Part shown: in pieces, positions 8,717 to 18,688 of the stretch
Position numbering within the stretch: position 1 is the stretch's first letter
Layout of the letters: each line of letters begins with the position of its first letter
NCBI RefSeq assembly: GCF_030384665.1
Contig: NC_083676.1
Coordinates: 992,001 to 1,056,000 of the forward strand
Origin: Lodderomyces elongisporus
Taxonomy: Eukaryota; Ascomycota; Pichiomycetes; Serinales; Debaryomycetaceae
DNA: 64,000 nucleotides
Direction: 5' to 3'
The notes under the pieces: generated by a model
Databases searched by the model: none
Seen by the model: the letters and a program-made list of their open reading frames with translations, nothing else
What the model was told of the DNA's origin: nothing
Made by a program: the position numbers and the translations under genes

Positions 8717-10231
8717 ATGACGCAGGGATCCTTTGATATCGACTTTATTGCAATCAATCAAATTGCATATACTTTTAATAAGCTCGTGCATAGCAACAAT
8801 AAGGATGTTTATCGAGACCAACTAGTTGCCAAAGCGAAGGAGACCCTCAAACTAATGGACCAATACCAAGCGATACACCCGTCTTTTAGTTCATTGACTT
8901 CATATTTATCGTCACAAGGTATTGCTGATGCAGAACATCTTTACAATGACTCTTGGGCTGCAAGAGTGACAACGTACTCGGAGTCGTTTATGTTGGAATT
9001 GGCCGACGAAATTAAAGGAATACATGAAAGCTATAGCAGTGCATTAAGTCAGGAACAAGCATCGGCGCTTTTTGACAAGGTTAGGAAAGGAGTCATTTCA
9101 CGAATCATTAAAACAGAGTATCTGGATGCACTTCGCTTACTTGATAAATTTGCTTCTGTAGTTGAGTTTTCAAACCAACCACGCGGAAAGGACCATTTCC
9201 AGATGAATCGATTTGTTGAGTTTCTCTTTTTGAAGTACGTGGCTACAATATTTAGTCTTGTTTGGTTTCCATTGGATGATAACAAGTACAAAGTAGCATC
9301 AGGTGTCTACTTGAAAGAAGGGGACAAGCTATTATATTCTAGTTCCTCTTTCAAACCCTTGGACAAGATCTACATCCTGATAACGACTTATCAGCGAAAG
9401 AATGAAAGTTTATTTGAAGAACAAAATGATGAAACACGCTACTATTGGATTGTTAAGTTTCTAAATTTGAGTCTTTTGTTCAAGCAAATGGACTTTGTGC
9501 AGTTCCACAATGAGTTTACAGAATTATTTATAAACCAGAAGGAGGCATTGCAAAATTTGGTTCAGGACACTTCCTTGATCAAAAGCAATTTACTTGTAAT
9601 GTACGGCATAGTATCGATATTTATGAAGCCGTTCAATCAATTGAGCTTGCTTAATATTGAAAATGATGACTTTGTCGAGTTGTACTATGAAGATCCCACA
9701 GACATTGAGTTTAAATTTTATAATAAAATAGTAAAACCTTTAGGTGATGGTGACAATCATGAGGTAAAGAAAGCATTTGCCGATGACAACTTTATGCATG
9801 AGCTTGTCTCGTATTTGGAATACAATTTGCCAGTGTCAACATCGAAACTTGCTGCCACAACGTGTTCATTTATTGAATATTTAAAAGTGATTATTGATAG
9901 TAAACTATTTCTTGTGATTATGTCAAGCACTGCCAATATTACTAGACGGAATATGCTTCGACATCTTGGCTACAGTTTAGAGCTGACGAACGAACTGGAA
10001 CTTCACGAAGTGTCGAACCATTTACTTGGGTTAATCTCGGCTTTAGGGTTGGGTCAAATTGGTATTGGATACCTTGTAAAAGAGCAGGTATTTTATAATA
10101 ATGGCCCACCTACTACAATCGAAGAAATTGGCCAAGTGCAAGATAGTATTGACCAAACAAGACACCAATTGCACGGCGACTCGTTAGCTGGACTAATGAC
10201 TAGTTTGCTTATTGAAAGGCTTTATAATTAG
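8717..10231 (+). CDS. Unrecognised helical protein, possibly PCI/COP9-signalosome-like
   Basis: 504 residues, soluble, almost entirely alpha-helical in appearance, with no transmembrane segment or low-complexity insert (unusual in this window). The C-terminal 130 residues read like a helical stretch followed by a small winged-helix-type end (ISALGLGQIGIGYLVKEQVF), which loosely recalls the PCI domains of COP9-signalosome, proteasome-lid and eIF3 subunits. That is an inference from texture; I do not recognise a specific ortholog. It is convergent with, and only 55 bp from, a Ulp/SENP8-type protease gene. The first in-frame ATG is at 8717. Confidence 0.75.
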   Translation: MTQGSFDIDFIAINQIAYTFNKLVHSNNKDVYRDQLVAKAKETLKLMDQYQAIHPSFSSLTSYLSSQGIADAEHLYNDSWAARVTTYSESFMLELADEIKGIHESYSSALSQEQASALFDKVRKGVISRIIKTEYLDALRLLDKFASVVEFSNQPRGKDHFQMNRFVEFLFLKYVATIFSLVWFPLDDNKYKVASGVYLKEGDKLLYSSSSFKPLDKIYILITTYQRKNESLFEEQNDETRYYWIVKFLNLSLLFKQMDFVQFHNEFTELFINQKEALQNLVQDTSLIKSNLLVMYGIVSIFMKPFNQLSLLNIENDDFVELYYEDPTDIEFKFYNKIVKPLGDGDNHEVKKAFADDNFMHELVSYLEYNLPVSTSKLAATTCSFIEYLKVIIDSKLFLVIMSSTANITRRNMLRHLGYSLELTNELELHEVSNHLLGLISALGLGQIGIGYLVKEQVFYNNGPPTTIEEIGQVQDSIDQTRHQLHGDSLAGLMTSLLIERLYN

Positions 10232-10286
10232 TCTGTCATTCTATTGCTGTTGTTGTTGTTGTTGTTGTTGAAGTGGTGGTTTTTGT

Positions 10287-11576
10287 CTATTTATAAGAAA
10301 ATGCTAAGTTTGATATTAATTGCATGATATGTAGTCTGCCATCGAGAGCATTAAAACGTACTTTGTTCATATCAAATGATATACGGTCTTTAAACAACAT
10401 TTGGTGAACAAGGTAGCATGTGAACATAATGACGAATACTCCACAATCATCAAAATTCGTTTGTTGGTCGCACTGCATATGTAGAATCCTGATCTTGCTT
10501 CCTTTCTTAATTAATTTTTTACAATTTTCGAGTTTTTCACAGAGCAATTGCAACTGTCGTTCTTCATTTACATTATCGTCTACTCTCATGGAATCATAGA
10601 CATAGAGTGTATTCTCTAGCAAGGATAATACCCCCAAGGCCCAGTGATCACCATTATTTGAACCTTCAAGGTTAATTTCTTCGAGAGGTTCTTCAATATA
10701 ATTTATTGGAAGAAAAACAAATTTCAGTTTTAGTAAATCGTTCATTGGCAATAACGTTTCAATACTTTCTGCTGGAAAATGCTGGATTAGCTGGATTAAA
10801 CTTGGAAAAAGAAGACATACTTGATTGGCAAAATCTCGGCACCTGCCAGAGTTTATAAATGCTTGTGTTATAAGCTCATAAACAAAGGATATGTCATTAT
10901 CGTTGAGCCATTCTCCAGGTAAGATATGCTCCAAATCAGATTTGTATATAGCGATTGAATGGTATTGAAAAATTTTGAAATCGCGAGCCTTAGCGGAATG
11001 ATTCCCGTTAGCCTTTGCTTTCCCTTTTCTTCTTCCTTTTTCGTCTCTGCTCTCACTACAGTCACCATTCGTACTTCCTTCTCCATCTTGGGTCTCGCTT
11101 GCAGCCTTGTTTAGTATAATATTGGTAAAAATATGTTTTATATCCCTCTTGGCCAAAAATGGCTTAAACGATGTGTCACTTTCAACTTCTAAACCAGTCT
11201 CTTCTAACTCGGTTTGTCGTTTCAACTGCCGCTTTCTTTGAGCATTAACTTTTTTCAACTGACGTAGTTCACGCTTCTCCAGTTTTGACAATTTTTTTGG
11301 AGATGGTGCAGAAGAAGCTGATTGTGATGATGATGGTAATGATGATGATGATGATGATGGTGGTGGTTGTAGTAATTGTTCTTTCTCTAGAGCTTCTTCA
11401 TCATTATCATTTAGCTTATACTTGTTGCTATCTTTCTCAAATTCTGGTAAAAACGACGACCATGGAAGGCATTCTAATCCATTGGTAACCTTCGACTCTC
11501 TTGATTCTTGGTCTACGGTTTCCTCATAAGCAAGACAAAATCCCTTATGCTCCTTCCATTCAATCACACTCATCAT
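10287..11576 (-). CDS. Ulp1-type (C48) cysteine protease, SENP8/NEDP1-like
   Basis: 429 residues. The N-terminal 200 are low-complexity and basic, with a Ser run near 74-90 and a coiled-coil-like Lys/Arg/Leu stretch near 95-125. The C48 domain spans about 200-400: GEWLNDNDISFVYELI, NNGDHWALGVLSL with His311, LYVYDSM with Asp328, and QTNFDDCGVFV with Gln372 and nucleophile Cys378. The full catalytic set is present. The compact domain and the WLND-N/D-ISF motif resemble the NEDD8-specific SENP8/NEDP1 branch more than Ulp1 or Ulp2, but substrate choice (SUMO or NEDD8/Rub1) is inferred. Two Met codons open the frame. Confidence 0.85.
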   Translation of the reverse strand: MMSVIEWKEHKGFCLAYEETVDQESRESKVTNGLECLPWSSFLPEFEKDSNKYKLNDNDEEALEKEQLLQPPPSSSSSSLPSSSQSASSAPSPKKLSKLEKRELRQLKKVNAQRKRQLKRQTELEETGLEVESDTSFKPFLAKRDIKHIFTNIILNKAASETQDGEGSTNGDCSESRDEKGRRKGKAKANGNHSAKARDFKIFQYHSIAIYKSDLEHILPGEWLNDNDISFVYELITQAFINSGRCRDFANQVCLLFPSLIQLIQHFPAESIETLLPMNDLLKLKFVFLPINYIEEPLEEINLEGSNNGDHWALGVLSLLENTLYVYDSMRVDDNVNEERQLQLLCEKLENCKKLIKKGSKIRILHMQCDQQTNFDDCGVFVIMFTCYLVHQMLFKDRISFDMNKVRFNALDGRLHIMQLISNLAFSYK

Positions 11577-12112
11577 TTAAAACATGGACGAAAAAAAAAA
11601 AAAAATAAAGAATGAAATATAGAAACAAAAAATAGAAATTGAGAAAAAACTCTTAAAAAAAAAATTATGTAAATAAATGAACTTTCAATCTATGTAGCTT
11701 TATTTGAAGTAATCAAGTTTTGTTAATTTGGAAAATGTGTCTATTTACGTCATCGTAGCATTGTTGATGTGCATTGTCTATACAAACGAATTCTCTGTCT
11801 AAAGCCCAAAAAAAAGAAGCAAAGAAAAGAAAAAAAAAAAAAAAAGAAAGAAAAGAAAAGAAGAGGAAGATGAAGAAGGAAATACAATGAAATAAATAGA
11901 TCGAGATTCTTCTCAACAATTAGTTCAAAATTCGTAAAGATTGTAGATCATTTGGCAGTCGTTGATATTCAACCCAATTGATCCACTTGTCCTTTCCACA
12001 CATATAGACATATACCTTAAACAAACACTTTACGCCAATAATTTCTTTTTCAACCTCTTTCCTTCACTAACACCAACACATACACATAAATACATATACA
12101 TAAATAATCTAA
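11577..12112. other. Divergent promoter, C48 protease / ICP55
   Basis: 536 bp with several A/T homopolymer runs (about 11586-11602, 11655-11665 and 11826-11845) and ACATA-type repeats before the ICP55 start. No gene is seen. Confidence 0.6.
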
Positions 12113-13681
12113 ATGCACCCAATAATTTCTAGGATCAGTACAGCTGGTTTACGACTAGGCAGTAACTTCTCAAAAAGAAGCATTTCCGTCAAAACTCGAC
12201 CCAAGGTTGATATCAAATTGGGCCAGCCCACGTTTGAAACGAGGCCCCATATTATCCCGCAACCTGGGAATCTCACGCCCGGAATATCGGCATTGGAGTA
12301 TTTCAACCGTCGATTAAAACTAGCAGCTCAATTACCTGATAATTCTCTTGCAATAATTATTGGTAATAGTGTGCAATATAGCTCTGGAGCGGTTTTCTAC
12401 GATTTTCAACAGAATAATGACTTTTACTACTTAACTGGTTGGTTGGAGCCTGATAGCGTGATGGTTTTAGAGAAAAAAGGAACTGGTAGTAGAGATGAGG
12501 ACGTGGCCTTACACATGCTTGTGCCTCCAAATGACCCACAACGTGAACAGTGGGAAGGTGCCAAGTCGGGGTTGGAGGGTGCCTATGAATTTTTTAATGC
12601 TGATTACGTGGAAGATATCAGTAAAGCTCCTGTGTATATAAGAAAGCTATTATCGTCTACCAGCAATGTCTTTTATGATAACCAAAGCAATGGAGGACAT
12701 TTAACGTCCAAAAGTTCAACATTTAAGCTGTTCTTCAATCTTGGAGGAACAGATAGCAAGAACCAAACTTTGAATGACGTCATCATGAATTGTGGCAAGC
12801 CTGTAAACCCGTTGAAGAAGCTTGTTGCGCTGCAACGTAGCGTTAAGTCGCCAGCTGAGATAGAAGTTATGTATGCTGCAGGTCAGATTTCGAGTCGTGC
12901 CATAAACAAGGCTATGGGCCAAGTAGCTACCACTGCACCATTTCGTACTGAAAAAACATTGGCCAAATATTTGGAGTATCAGTTTGTTAAAGGTGGATGT
13001 GACAGGCAAGCATATATTCCAGTTGTCGCAAGTGGATCAAATGCATTGGGTATACATTACACTAGAAACGATGATATATTGTATGAAGATGAAACCGTGT
13101 TTGTTGATGCCGGTGGTAAATTGGGTGGTTATTGCGCGGATATTTCTAGAACATGGCCAAATTCTTCCAACGGCTTCAGCGAGCCGCAAAAGGATATTTA
13201 TAGTGCTGTATTGAATACAAACAAGGCATGCATTGATCTATGTGACGAGAGTCAAAACTGCTCATTGCATGATATTCATGAGTTTTCTGTTAGTACATTG
13301 AAAAAAGAACTCAGTAATATTACCGGATTCCAGCATGTTACAGCAGCAGATGTTAGACAGCTTTACCCCCATTATATTGGACACCATCTTGGATTGGATT
13401 TGCATGATGTACCATCGGTATCAAGATTTGACAAGTTAAAAGAAGGCAATGTCATTACTATCGAGCCAGGTTTGTATATACCTGAAACTGATGCATGGCC
13501 CAAGCTGTTTAGAGGTATAGGAGTTCGGGTTGAGGATGATATTGCCATTGGCAAAACTGCGGGTGAAACTATCAATTTAACTAGTGGTTGTGTAAAAGAG
13601 ATTGCTGGTATCGAGTCTTTAGTGTCCAAAGGAATCACAACACCTGGTATAGATGATGAAGTGGTGGTCTTGGACATATAG
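12113..13681 (+). CDS. ICP55: Mitochondrial intermediate-cleaving aminopeptidase Icp55
   Basis: 522 residues. An Arg/Ser-rich N-terminus without acidic residues (MHPIISRISTAGLRLGSNFS) is a typical mitochondrial presequence. An aminopeptidase P N-terminal domain (about 50-210) precedes the M24B pita-bread domain. The five metal ligands are visible: D332 and D343 (FVDAGGKLGGYCADISRTWP), H424 (YIGHHLGLDLHDV), E451 (ITIEPGLYIP) and E474 (GVRVEDDI). Icp55 removes one residue from many imported matrix proteins after MPP cleavage, changing their N-end stability. Length and layout fit Icp55 rather than the cytosolic Xaa-Pro aminopeptidase. Confidence 0.93.
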   Translation: MHPIISRISTAGLRLGSNFSKRSISVKTRPKVDIKLGQPTFETRPHIIPQPGNLTPGISALEYFNRRLKLAAQLPDNSLAIIIGNSVQYSSGAVFYDFQQNNDFYYLTGWLEPDSVMVLEKKGTGSRDEDVALHMLVPPNDPQREQWEGAKSGLEGAYEFFNADYVEDISKAPVYIRKLLSSTSNVFYDNQSNGGHLTSKSSTFKLFFNLGGTDSKNQTLNDVIMNCGKPVNPLKKLVALQRSVKSPAEIEVMYAAGQISSRAINKAMGQVATTAPFRTEKTLAKYLEYQFVKGGCDRQAYIPVVASGSNALGIHYTRNDDILYEDETVFVDAGGKLGGYCADISRTWPNSSNGFSEPQKDIYSAVLNTNKACIDLCDESQNCSLHDIHEFSVSTLKKELSNITGFQHVTAADVRQLYPHYIGHHLGLDLHDVPSVSRFDKLKEGNVITIEPGLYIPETDAWPKLFRGIGVRVEDDIAIGKTAGETINLTSGCVKEIAGIESLVSKGITTPGIDDEVVVLDI

Positions 13682-13901
13682 AAGAATATTGGATATATAT
13701 AAGTAATAAAAATGATAATAATGATAATAATGATAATAGTAGCACTAGTAATGGTAGTACTGGTAATAGTAGTTCTAGTAATTGTGGTAGTAGCAGTATA
13801 ATCTTGAGTGCTATTACTTCGACTACCGAATCTACTGCGTCATTCATTTGCTTTCAAAATCAAAATTCTATTTACACAAAATCTTATAAATATCGCGCAC
13901 T

Positions 13902-14759
13902 TTAACGACCTAAATTGAGCAAAAGGGAGTTTGAGGCCGAAGCACCCTCAGAACCACCAGCACCTGTTCCATTGCTTGGCAAGTATGTCACATTTGGAGA
14001 TCCTGCCAAAGTTGTAGCGATATCTTTCGAAGCTTCGAGTCTTCTAATCATAAGCAACCCGTCGCCTGCCTTGGCCAACGCCTTGGACACAACATCTGCC
14101 GACTCTGCTTCACCTTCTGCTCTAATAATACTTGCCTTTTTCTCTTGTTCCGCCTTTTCAACCAAGTACTTCGATCTCTCTGCATCTTGTTGTGCAATTT
14201 GTTTCTGCTCCACTGCCTTGGTGAATTCTCGGCCAAATGTCATATGGGTAATTGAAACATCTTCCAATTCGATATGGAATTCGTTGGCTCTTCTCGCCAA
14301 CTCCTGTCTGATTCTAGCCGAAACGACTTCTCTTTGCGTGATCAATTCTGCAGCATCGAATTGTGCAACAATAGCTTTCAAAATTTCATTACCAATAGCA
14401 GGAAGGACCCTTTCGTCGTAATCCAAGCCCAAGGTTTGGTAAATAGTAGGTAATTTGTTGATATCAGGTCTTGTCAAGACACGTAAAGTGATGGAGACAT
14501 TTTGCAAATCTTTTGACCCGGTGGTTGTGGTGATGACTTTAGGTTTGATCCGCACATCAAAGATGATTGCTTTCTGCAACCATGGTATAAGGAAATGTGT
14601 ACCTTCGCCAATGACTCTTTGCTCCACACCTTGCAAACGGTCAAACAAGACAGCCTTTCTTCCTCCTGCAACGTCGTACATCGACGATTGTGCAATTGCA
14701 AATGCTACACCAGCGGGTAATGCAATCTTGGAAACAATTTCTGCAATCCTTTGAGACAT
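13902..14759 (-). CDS. PHB1: Prohibitin subunit 1
   Basis: 285 residues, matching Phb1. The N-terminal hydrophobic anchor (ALPAGVAFAIAQSSMY) is followed by the PHB/SPFH domain with the block GGRKAVLFDRLQGVEQ, then the prohibitin segments ERVLPAIGNEILKAIVAQFD and TQREVVSARIRQEL, and the coiled coil KQIAQQDAERSKYLVEKAEQ. Phb1 and Phb2 form ring complexes in the inner mitochondrial membrane that chaperone new subunits and bind the m-AAA protease. It is convergent with ICP55 (220 bp between stops, containing TAATAGTAG-type repeats) and divergent from YRA1. Confidence 0.96.
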   Translation of the reverse strand: MSQRIAEIVSKIALPAGVAFAIAQSSMYDVAGGRKAVLFDRLQGVEQRVIGEGTHFLIPWLQKAIIFDVRIKPKVITTTTGSKDLQNVSITLRVLTRPDINKLPTIYQTLGLDYDERVLPAIGNEILKAIVAQFDAAELITQREVVSARIRQELARRANEFHIELEDVSITHMTFGREFTKAVEQKQIAQQDAERSKYLVEKAEQEKKASIIRAEGEAESADVVSKALAKAGDGLLMIRRLEASKDIATTLAGSPNVTYLPSNGTGAGGSEGASASNSLLLNLGR

Positions 14760-14953
14760 CTTTGAATGTTGTCGGTGTTAGTAGTAGTAGTGGTGGTGGT
14801 GGTGTAAGTGTTGGTGTTGGCGGTCGTTTTCGTAGTAAGTAGTTAATGTAGCAACAATTGAGCCTTACTGTTAAGGCGCTATGGTGCGGAAAATTTTGGA
14901 AGTTCTGGTGCGAATGGCAAACGTGAACTCTCCACTCCTTCTTCCCTTTTCTC

Positions 14954-15018
14954 ATTCGTTTTCTCTTTCTCTCTCTCTCTCACATACACACACACACACA
15001 CTCTCTCTCTCTCTCTCT
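14954..15018. repeat. Composite (CT)n(CA)n(CT)n microsatellite
   Basis: Alternating TTTCTCTCTCT, then ACACACACACACA, then CTCTCTCTCTCT within 65 bp in the PHB1 upstream region. It is a pyrimidine/purine dinucleotide tract of the kind bound by GAGA-type factors in other fungi; no function is claimed. Confidence 0.85.
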
Positions 15019-15635
15019 TTATTCTCGCTTTGCCTCCCCTCCCTCGGGGTATGTACGCTACCTTTTTAGTATATACTAAGCAATTACGTGTGTCAACTCT
15101 TGGTTGATCCTTTAGACCCAGTCACTGGAGGTAAGAAACGAAGTTTAAATTAAGAGGAATGCGAGAGGTTTGCATCTAAGAAAGGTAAAAGAAAAAGAGA
15201 GGGGAAAAGCAAATTTTTTTTTTAATTAAAAGCTGTGATTTTGAGTGTGTTGAAAAACAGGGGAAAAAGAAAAAGAAGAATCACAATAAAGCAATATGTT
15301 TTCGCCTAAGAGTCTCTGAAAATTTCATTTGCACCCAAGGCAGCTTAGTAGTATATAGAGCTGCTACTTTTGCTCATTACTTGACAAGTCTATTAACTAA
15401 CCTATTGGTCAAGTATACAAAAGATCGATGGGTTGATTGATGGATTTAAAAAATTCAATTTATCAAGTGTGTGAGTGGGACAAATGTATGAATCTATGCT
15501 TCTATATCAGAATATGGGTCGTGTTAATTGGTTCGGTCTTAGAGACATGAAGCCAGCGCTCACCTTACGCGAAAAAAGAGGAAAGAAAAAGAAAAAGGAA
15601 AAATAGTTCAAAAATCCTCGACAAAACTCTCACCA

Positions 15636-15643
15636 TATATAAA
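15636..15643 (+). promoter_or_regulatory. TATA box of YRA1
   Basis: TATATAAA lies 202 bp upstream of the YRA1 ATG on the coding strand, a consensus TATA element at a normal distance for a strongly expressed yeast gene. Confidence 0.6.
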
Positions 15644-15844
15644 ACTTCCCTGCTGTTGTTCATAAGTCTATAAAACAAATTTTTCTAATCAATCAATCAA
15701 TCAAACTAACTATCTAACTAACTAACAAACAAACCGGATCAGATCAGGTCAACACATATCATACGAAATCAAATCAATACTAAATAACGTTAGTTTAAGA
15801 CAACTTACAATAAATAAAATATAATAAATAAAATCGAATTCAAA

Positions 15845-17879
15845 ATGTCTGCTTCATTAGATAAATCATTAGATGATATCATTTCATCGAGCAAAAAGAC
15901 TTTCAAGTCTAGAAGACCTGGTGCAAAAGTTGGCGCCAAAAGTAACCAAAACAAGGTTGGCAAAAAGTTGACAAATGGCAAAGCAAAAAAGCCAGCCACT
16001 GTTTCATTCAACAAGCCAAAAGCCGCTGCTGCTGTTGCTGCCGCTGCTCCCGCTATAGATTTGAGCTATGCTACAAAGGTAAATGTCACGGGTTTACCAA
16101 GAGATTTGAAACATGACAATGTTAGGGTATGTTGCTTTTAACAAAAGTTACGAATTTGTTTTTTTTTTTTTACAGAAGGAAATGTTGTGCTAAAATAATT
16201 TTACTGCATCATTTTTCATGGGTTATCAATCTGGGTGTTAATGGGTAATATGGACACATGGAGGATCTCGGGAACTTCATCACTGCAGGTCAGTAAGTGA
16301 AGTATTGGAAAGTGTTTTGTCACAATAATCGGGGATCTATTGGGTGTATGGAAAGCATTTTTATTTTTGTTATTTAACAAAGCTACGTCTATCTGATAGG
16401 AGCCGAATGTCTCATTCTGATGCTTTTTCAAATACTAGCATCTGTTGGGCTGGGATGCAAACTTGAGAAGACGGTTGTGCTATATTCACGAACTGATGAT
16501 GTGTGGTTTTCATCCATACTTATTTACTAAGTTCGTTATGAGCATCAACTTAAACTTTTTTTTTCCTTCTCCCCCCCTCCTCCTTGCTCCAAAAAAAAAA
16601 AAATAGAGAGGAAGTTTGCATTAAGTCATAAGTTTGTTTTTTGAATCTTATCTTTTTTTGTTCCTTAGATTCACTGAGTCTGATTGGATGGATAACGATA
16701 AATGAACTTGTGTCTTGATAGTTGAGGATTGAGTATGATCCTTTCTCTTCAACAAACAAGCCTCATTAGATTGGTGGACTGGTACAAAGGGTATTGGAAT
16801 AGATCGAGGTTTTGGTTTTTGCACCTTATTTTCTGCGTTTTGCAAATTTAAGGAGCTGCTAAACCTCATTTCATTTCTACTTTGCAAATGATTACAAGTC
16901 TTAACTCGAGTTATTGGTTAGACTTTGAAAATTAGTTTCATTTGACTCGACTTTACTTGACTTGACTCAATCTGATCTGATCTGGTTAAATGATTTATTG
17001 ATTAATTGAATAATTGGTTGAGTGATAGTTTTATTAAATTGTTGCTCAATTTCTTATACAAGTATCTCGATTGAAACTAAGCACGTGACTTTTGTTAGTT
17101 AACGGCACATTCTTTCCATGGAACAAACCCTCACCAGTCCTCATTCCAATAATGAGGGGTCACACTTTCTATAAGAGACCATTTGTCTATCCAGATGATC
17201 ATATGATAGACGCACTTCCAATCGATCCCTGTTTGATCCCCATTTGATCCCCATTTGATCCCTGTTTGATCCCTGTTTGATCCCTATTTCTTTTTCATTT
17301 CTTATTTCTTCATTTCAAAGACCTTGAGTACCATTTATAGGTTTTTGGCAATTTGAAGATGCACTTCACCCTTCATTTCTCCGTAAATAAAGAAGAAAAA
17401 AGCAAATTGTATAACATGGTAGAAACCAATATTTAAGAAAATAAAACAGAGAGAGAAAGAGAAACAGAATGACTAACAAAATATAGGAATTTTTTCAATC
17501 ACAAATTGGAGGTGTTAACAAAGTTGACATGAGCTACAACGAAAAAGGTCTATTTAAAGGATACGCCACTATCATTTTCAAATCTAGCAAGAACGCTGCT
17601 TTGGCTGTCGAGAAGTACAACGGTGCCTCAATCGATGGTGGTGCAGGTAAGTTGAAGTTGGAATTGATTATTGACACTTCAAAGAAACCATTGGCTGCTA
17701 GAATTACTGCTAAGCCAGTACAGCAAGTTAGAACACCAAAAGCTGGTGCAAAGGCTGGTGCCAAAAAAGTGTTGGTCAAGAAGAATGCTGTTAAGGCCAA
17801 GAAGGCTACTAAGAAGCCACAAAAGAAAAAGACTGTAGAAGAGTTGGACCAAGAGATGGCAGATTACTTTGAAAATTAA
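15845..17879 (+). CDS. YRA1: mRNA export adaptor Yra1 (REF/Aly), two exons
   Basis: Coding exons are 15845-16126 (94 codons) and 17487-17879 (130 codons plus stop), joined in phase 0 to give 224 residues. The N-terminus SLDKSLDDIISSSKK and C-terminus TVEELDQEMADYF are the conserved REF boxes that bind the Sub2/UAP56 helicase. Between them is a single RRM cut by the intron: RNP2-like VNVTGL in exon 1 and RNP1-like KGYATIIFK in exon 2, with the junction at NVR/EFF. Basic Ala/Lys-rich variable regions flank the RRM. Yra1 couples Sub2 to the Mex67 export receptor in the nucleus. The intron is 1360 bp, by far the larger of the two found here; reading through the donor meets a stop within five codons. 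Confidence 0.95.
16127..17486 (+). other. YRA1 intron, 1360 bp
   Basis: The donor is GTATGT at 16127. The branch site is GACTAAC (17471-17477) rather than TACTAAC, and the acceptor ATATAG ends at 17486, only about ten bases beyond the branch adenosine. The S. cerevisiae YRA1 intron is also exceptionally long with a non-consensus branch site, and inefficient splicing there lets Yra1 repress its own message; similar control is inferred here. The intron contains homopolymer runs near 16157 and 16557, a CACGTG at 17082-17087 and an 11-bp tandem repeat. No snoRNA or ORF could be supported inside. Confidence 0.9.
17224..17289. repeat. 11-bp tandem repeat in YRA1 intron, 6 units
   Basis: Six head-to-tail 11-bp units alternate between GATCCCTGTTT and GATCCCCATTT-type sequence (the last is GATCCCTATTT). 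The array lies 200-260 bases before the acceptor. Confidence 0.93.
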
Positions 17880-18688
17880 AATTTTGCTGCTGGTATCATT
17901 ATAGTTGCAGTGGTTGTAGTGGTCAATAAACTCGTCTAGTTCGACCCCCAAAAAAAAAATAAGAAAAAAAAAAAAGAAAAAAGTTGTTGTCTTTTTTTTG
18001 ACTTCCCAGTAGTTTTCCTTTTTTTTTGCCTTATCAGCCTCATAGGCAAGTATTCAAATTGAATAATCCGAATTTTGCTTTTGTATACATATATAAAAAA
18101 ATATACTTTAATAATAAGGTTTTATGTAGTATCATTATGTGATGTTGTATTTGTTGTGAGAATTGTCTATGTGTTTTTTTGTTTTTAATTTGCATTTCGT
18201 AAAAAGCAATACCATCAGAGATGTATCTTCATTATACCTATAGGGTGTATGTGACCATTTGGTCTGTCTCGCTGATTGTTTTTTGTCACTTTAATTTTAA
18301 GTACTTTTTTCACTACACGATAAAGAGCAGAAAAAAGAAAAAAAAAACAATTAGAGAAAAAAAAAAATTAGCCGAGAGTATGGTTTGGTAATATTTATGT
18401 ACCACAAATCATAAACAACACGAAGGGTCCAATAATTGTTTCTTTATCGGCGAACATCAACTTTCTTCGCTAGGCACTCCATTGAACAAGTCATCATATA
18501 CATCAACAATTTATCGACAAAAGCAACCTGTTTTTTTCTATTTTTGAAAAAAAAGATAAAAATAAAGGTAGAAATCTAAACTAAAATAAAAGAAAAAACC
18601 AAAAAGGAAAAGGAAAAGGAAAAGGAGAAAGGAATACCAATTTTCTTGCAAAATCTTGACTCTTTGAAAAAAGAAACAAAAAAAAAAG
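17880..18688. other. Intergenic region YRA1-AFI1-like gene
   Basis: About 0.8 kb between two + strand genes. It holds the YRA1 3' flank with A and T runs (17947-18030) and an A/G-rich leader just before the next start (AAAAGGAAAAGG repeats at about 18598-18630). No gene is seen. Confidence 0.6.

Larger units (their letters stand above)
14760..15844. other. Divergent promoter PHB1 / YRA1
   Basis: 1.1 kb. On the PHB1 side lies a GGTGGTGGTGGTG stretch, then a (CT)n-(CA)n-(CT)n composite tract at 14954-15018. On the YRA1 side there is a clear TATATAAA box and a leader rich in AATC and AACT tetranucleotides (about 15688-15735). No coding sequence is seen. Confidence 0.65.

Noticed and set aside
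13915..14421. 168-codon frame antisense to PHB1
   Set aside because: PHB1 is unmistakable; the antisense Ser/Ala-rich frame follows from its codon bias.
16127..17486. Intronic C/D snoRNA in YRA1
   Set aside because: TGATGA-like (about 16494) and CTGA-like (about 16675) boxes exist but are about 180 nt apart with no terminal stem or clear guide; not supportable.
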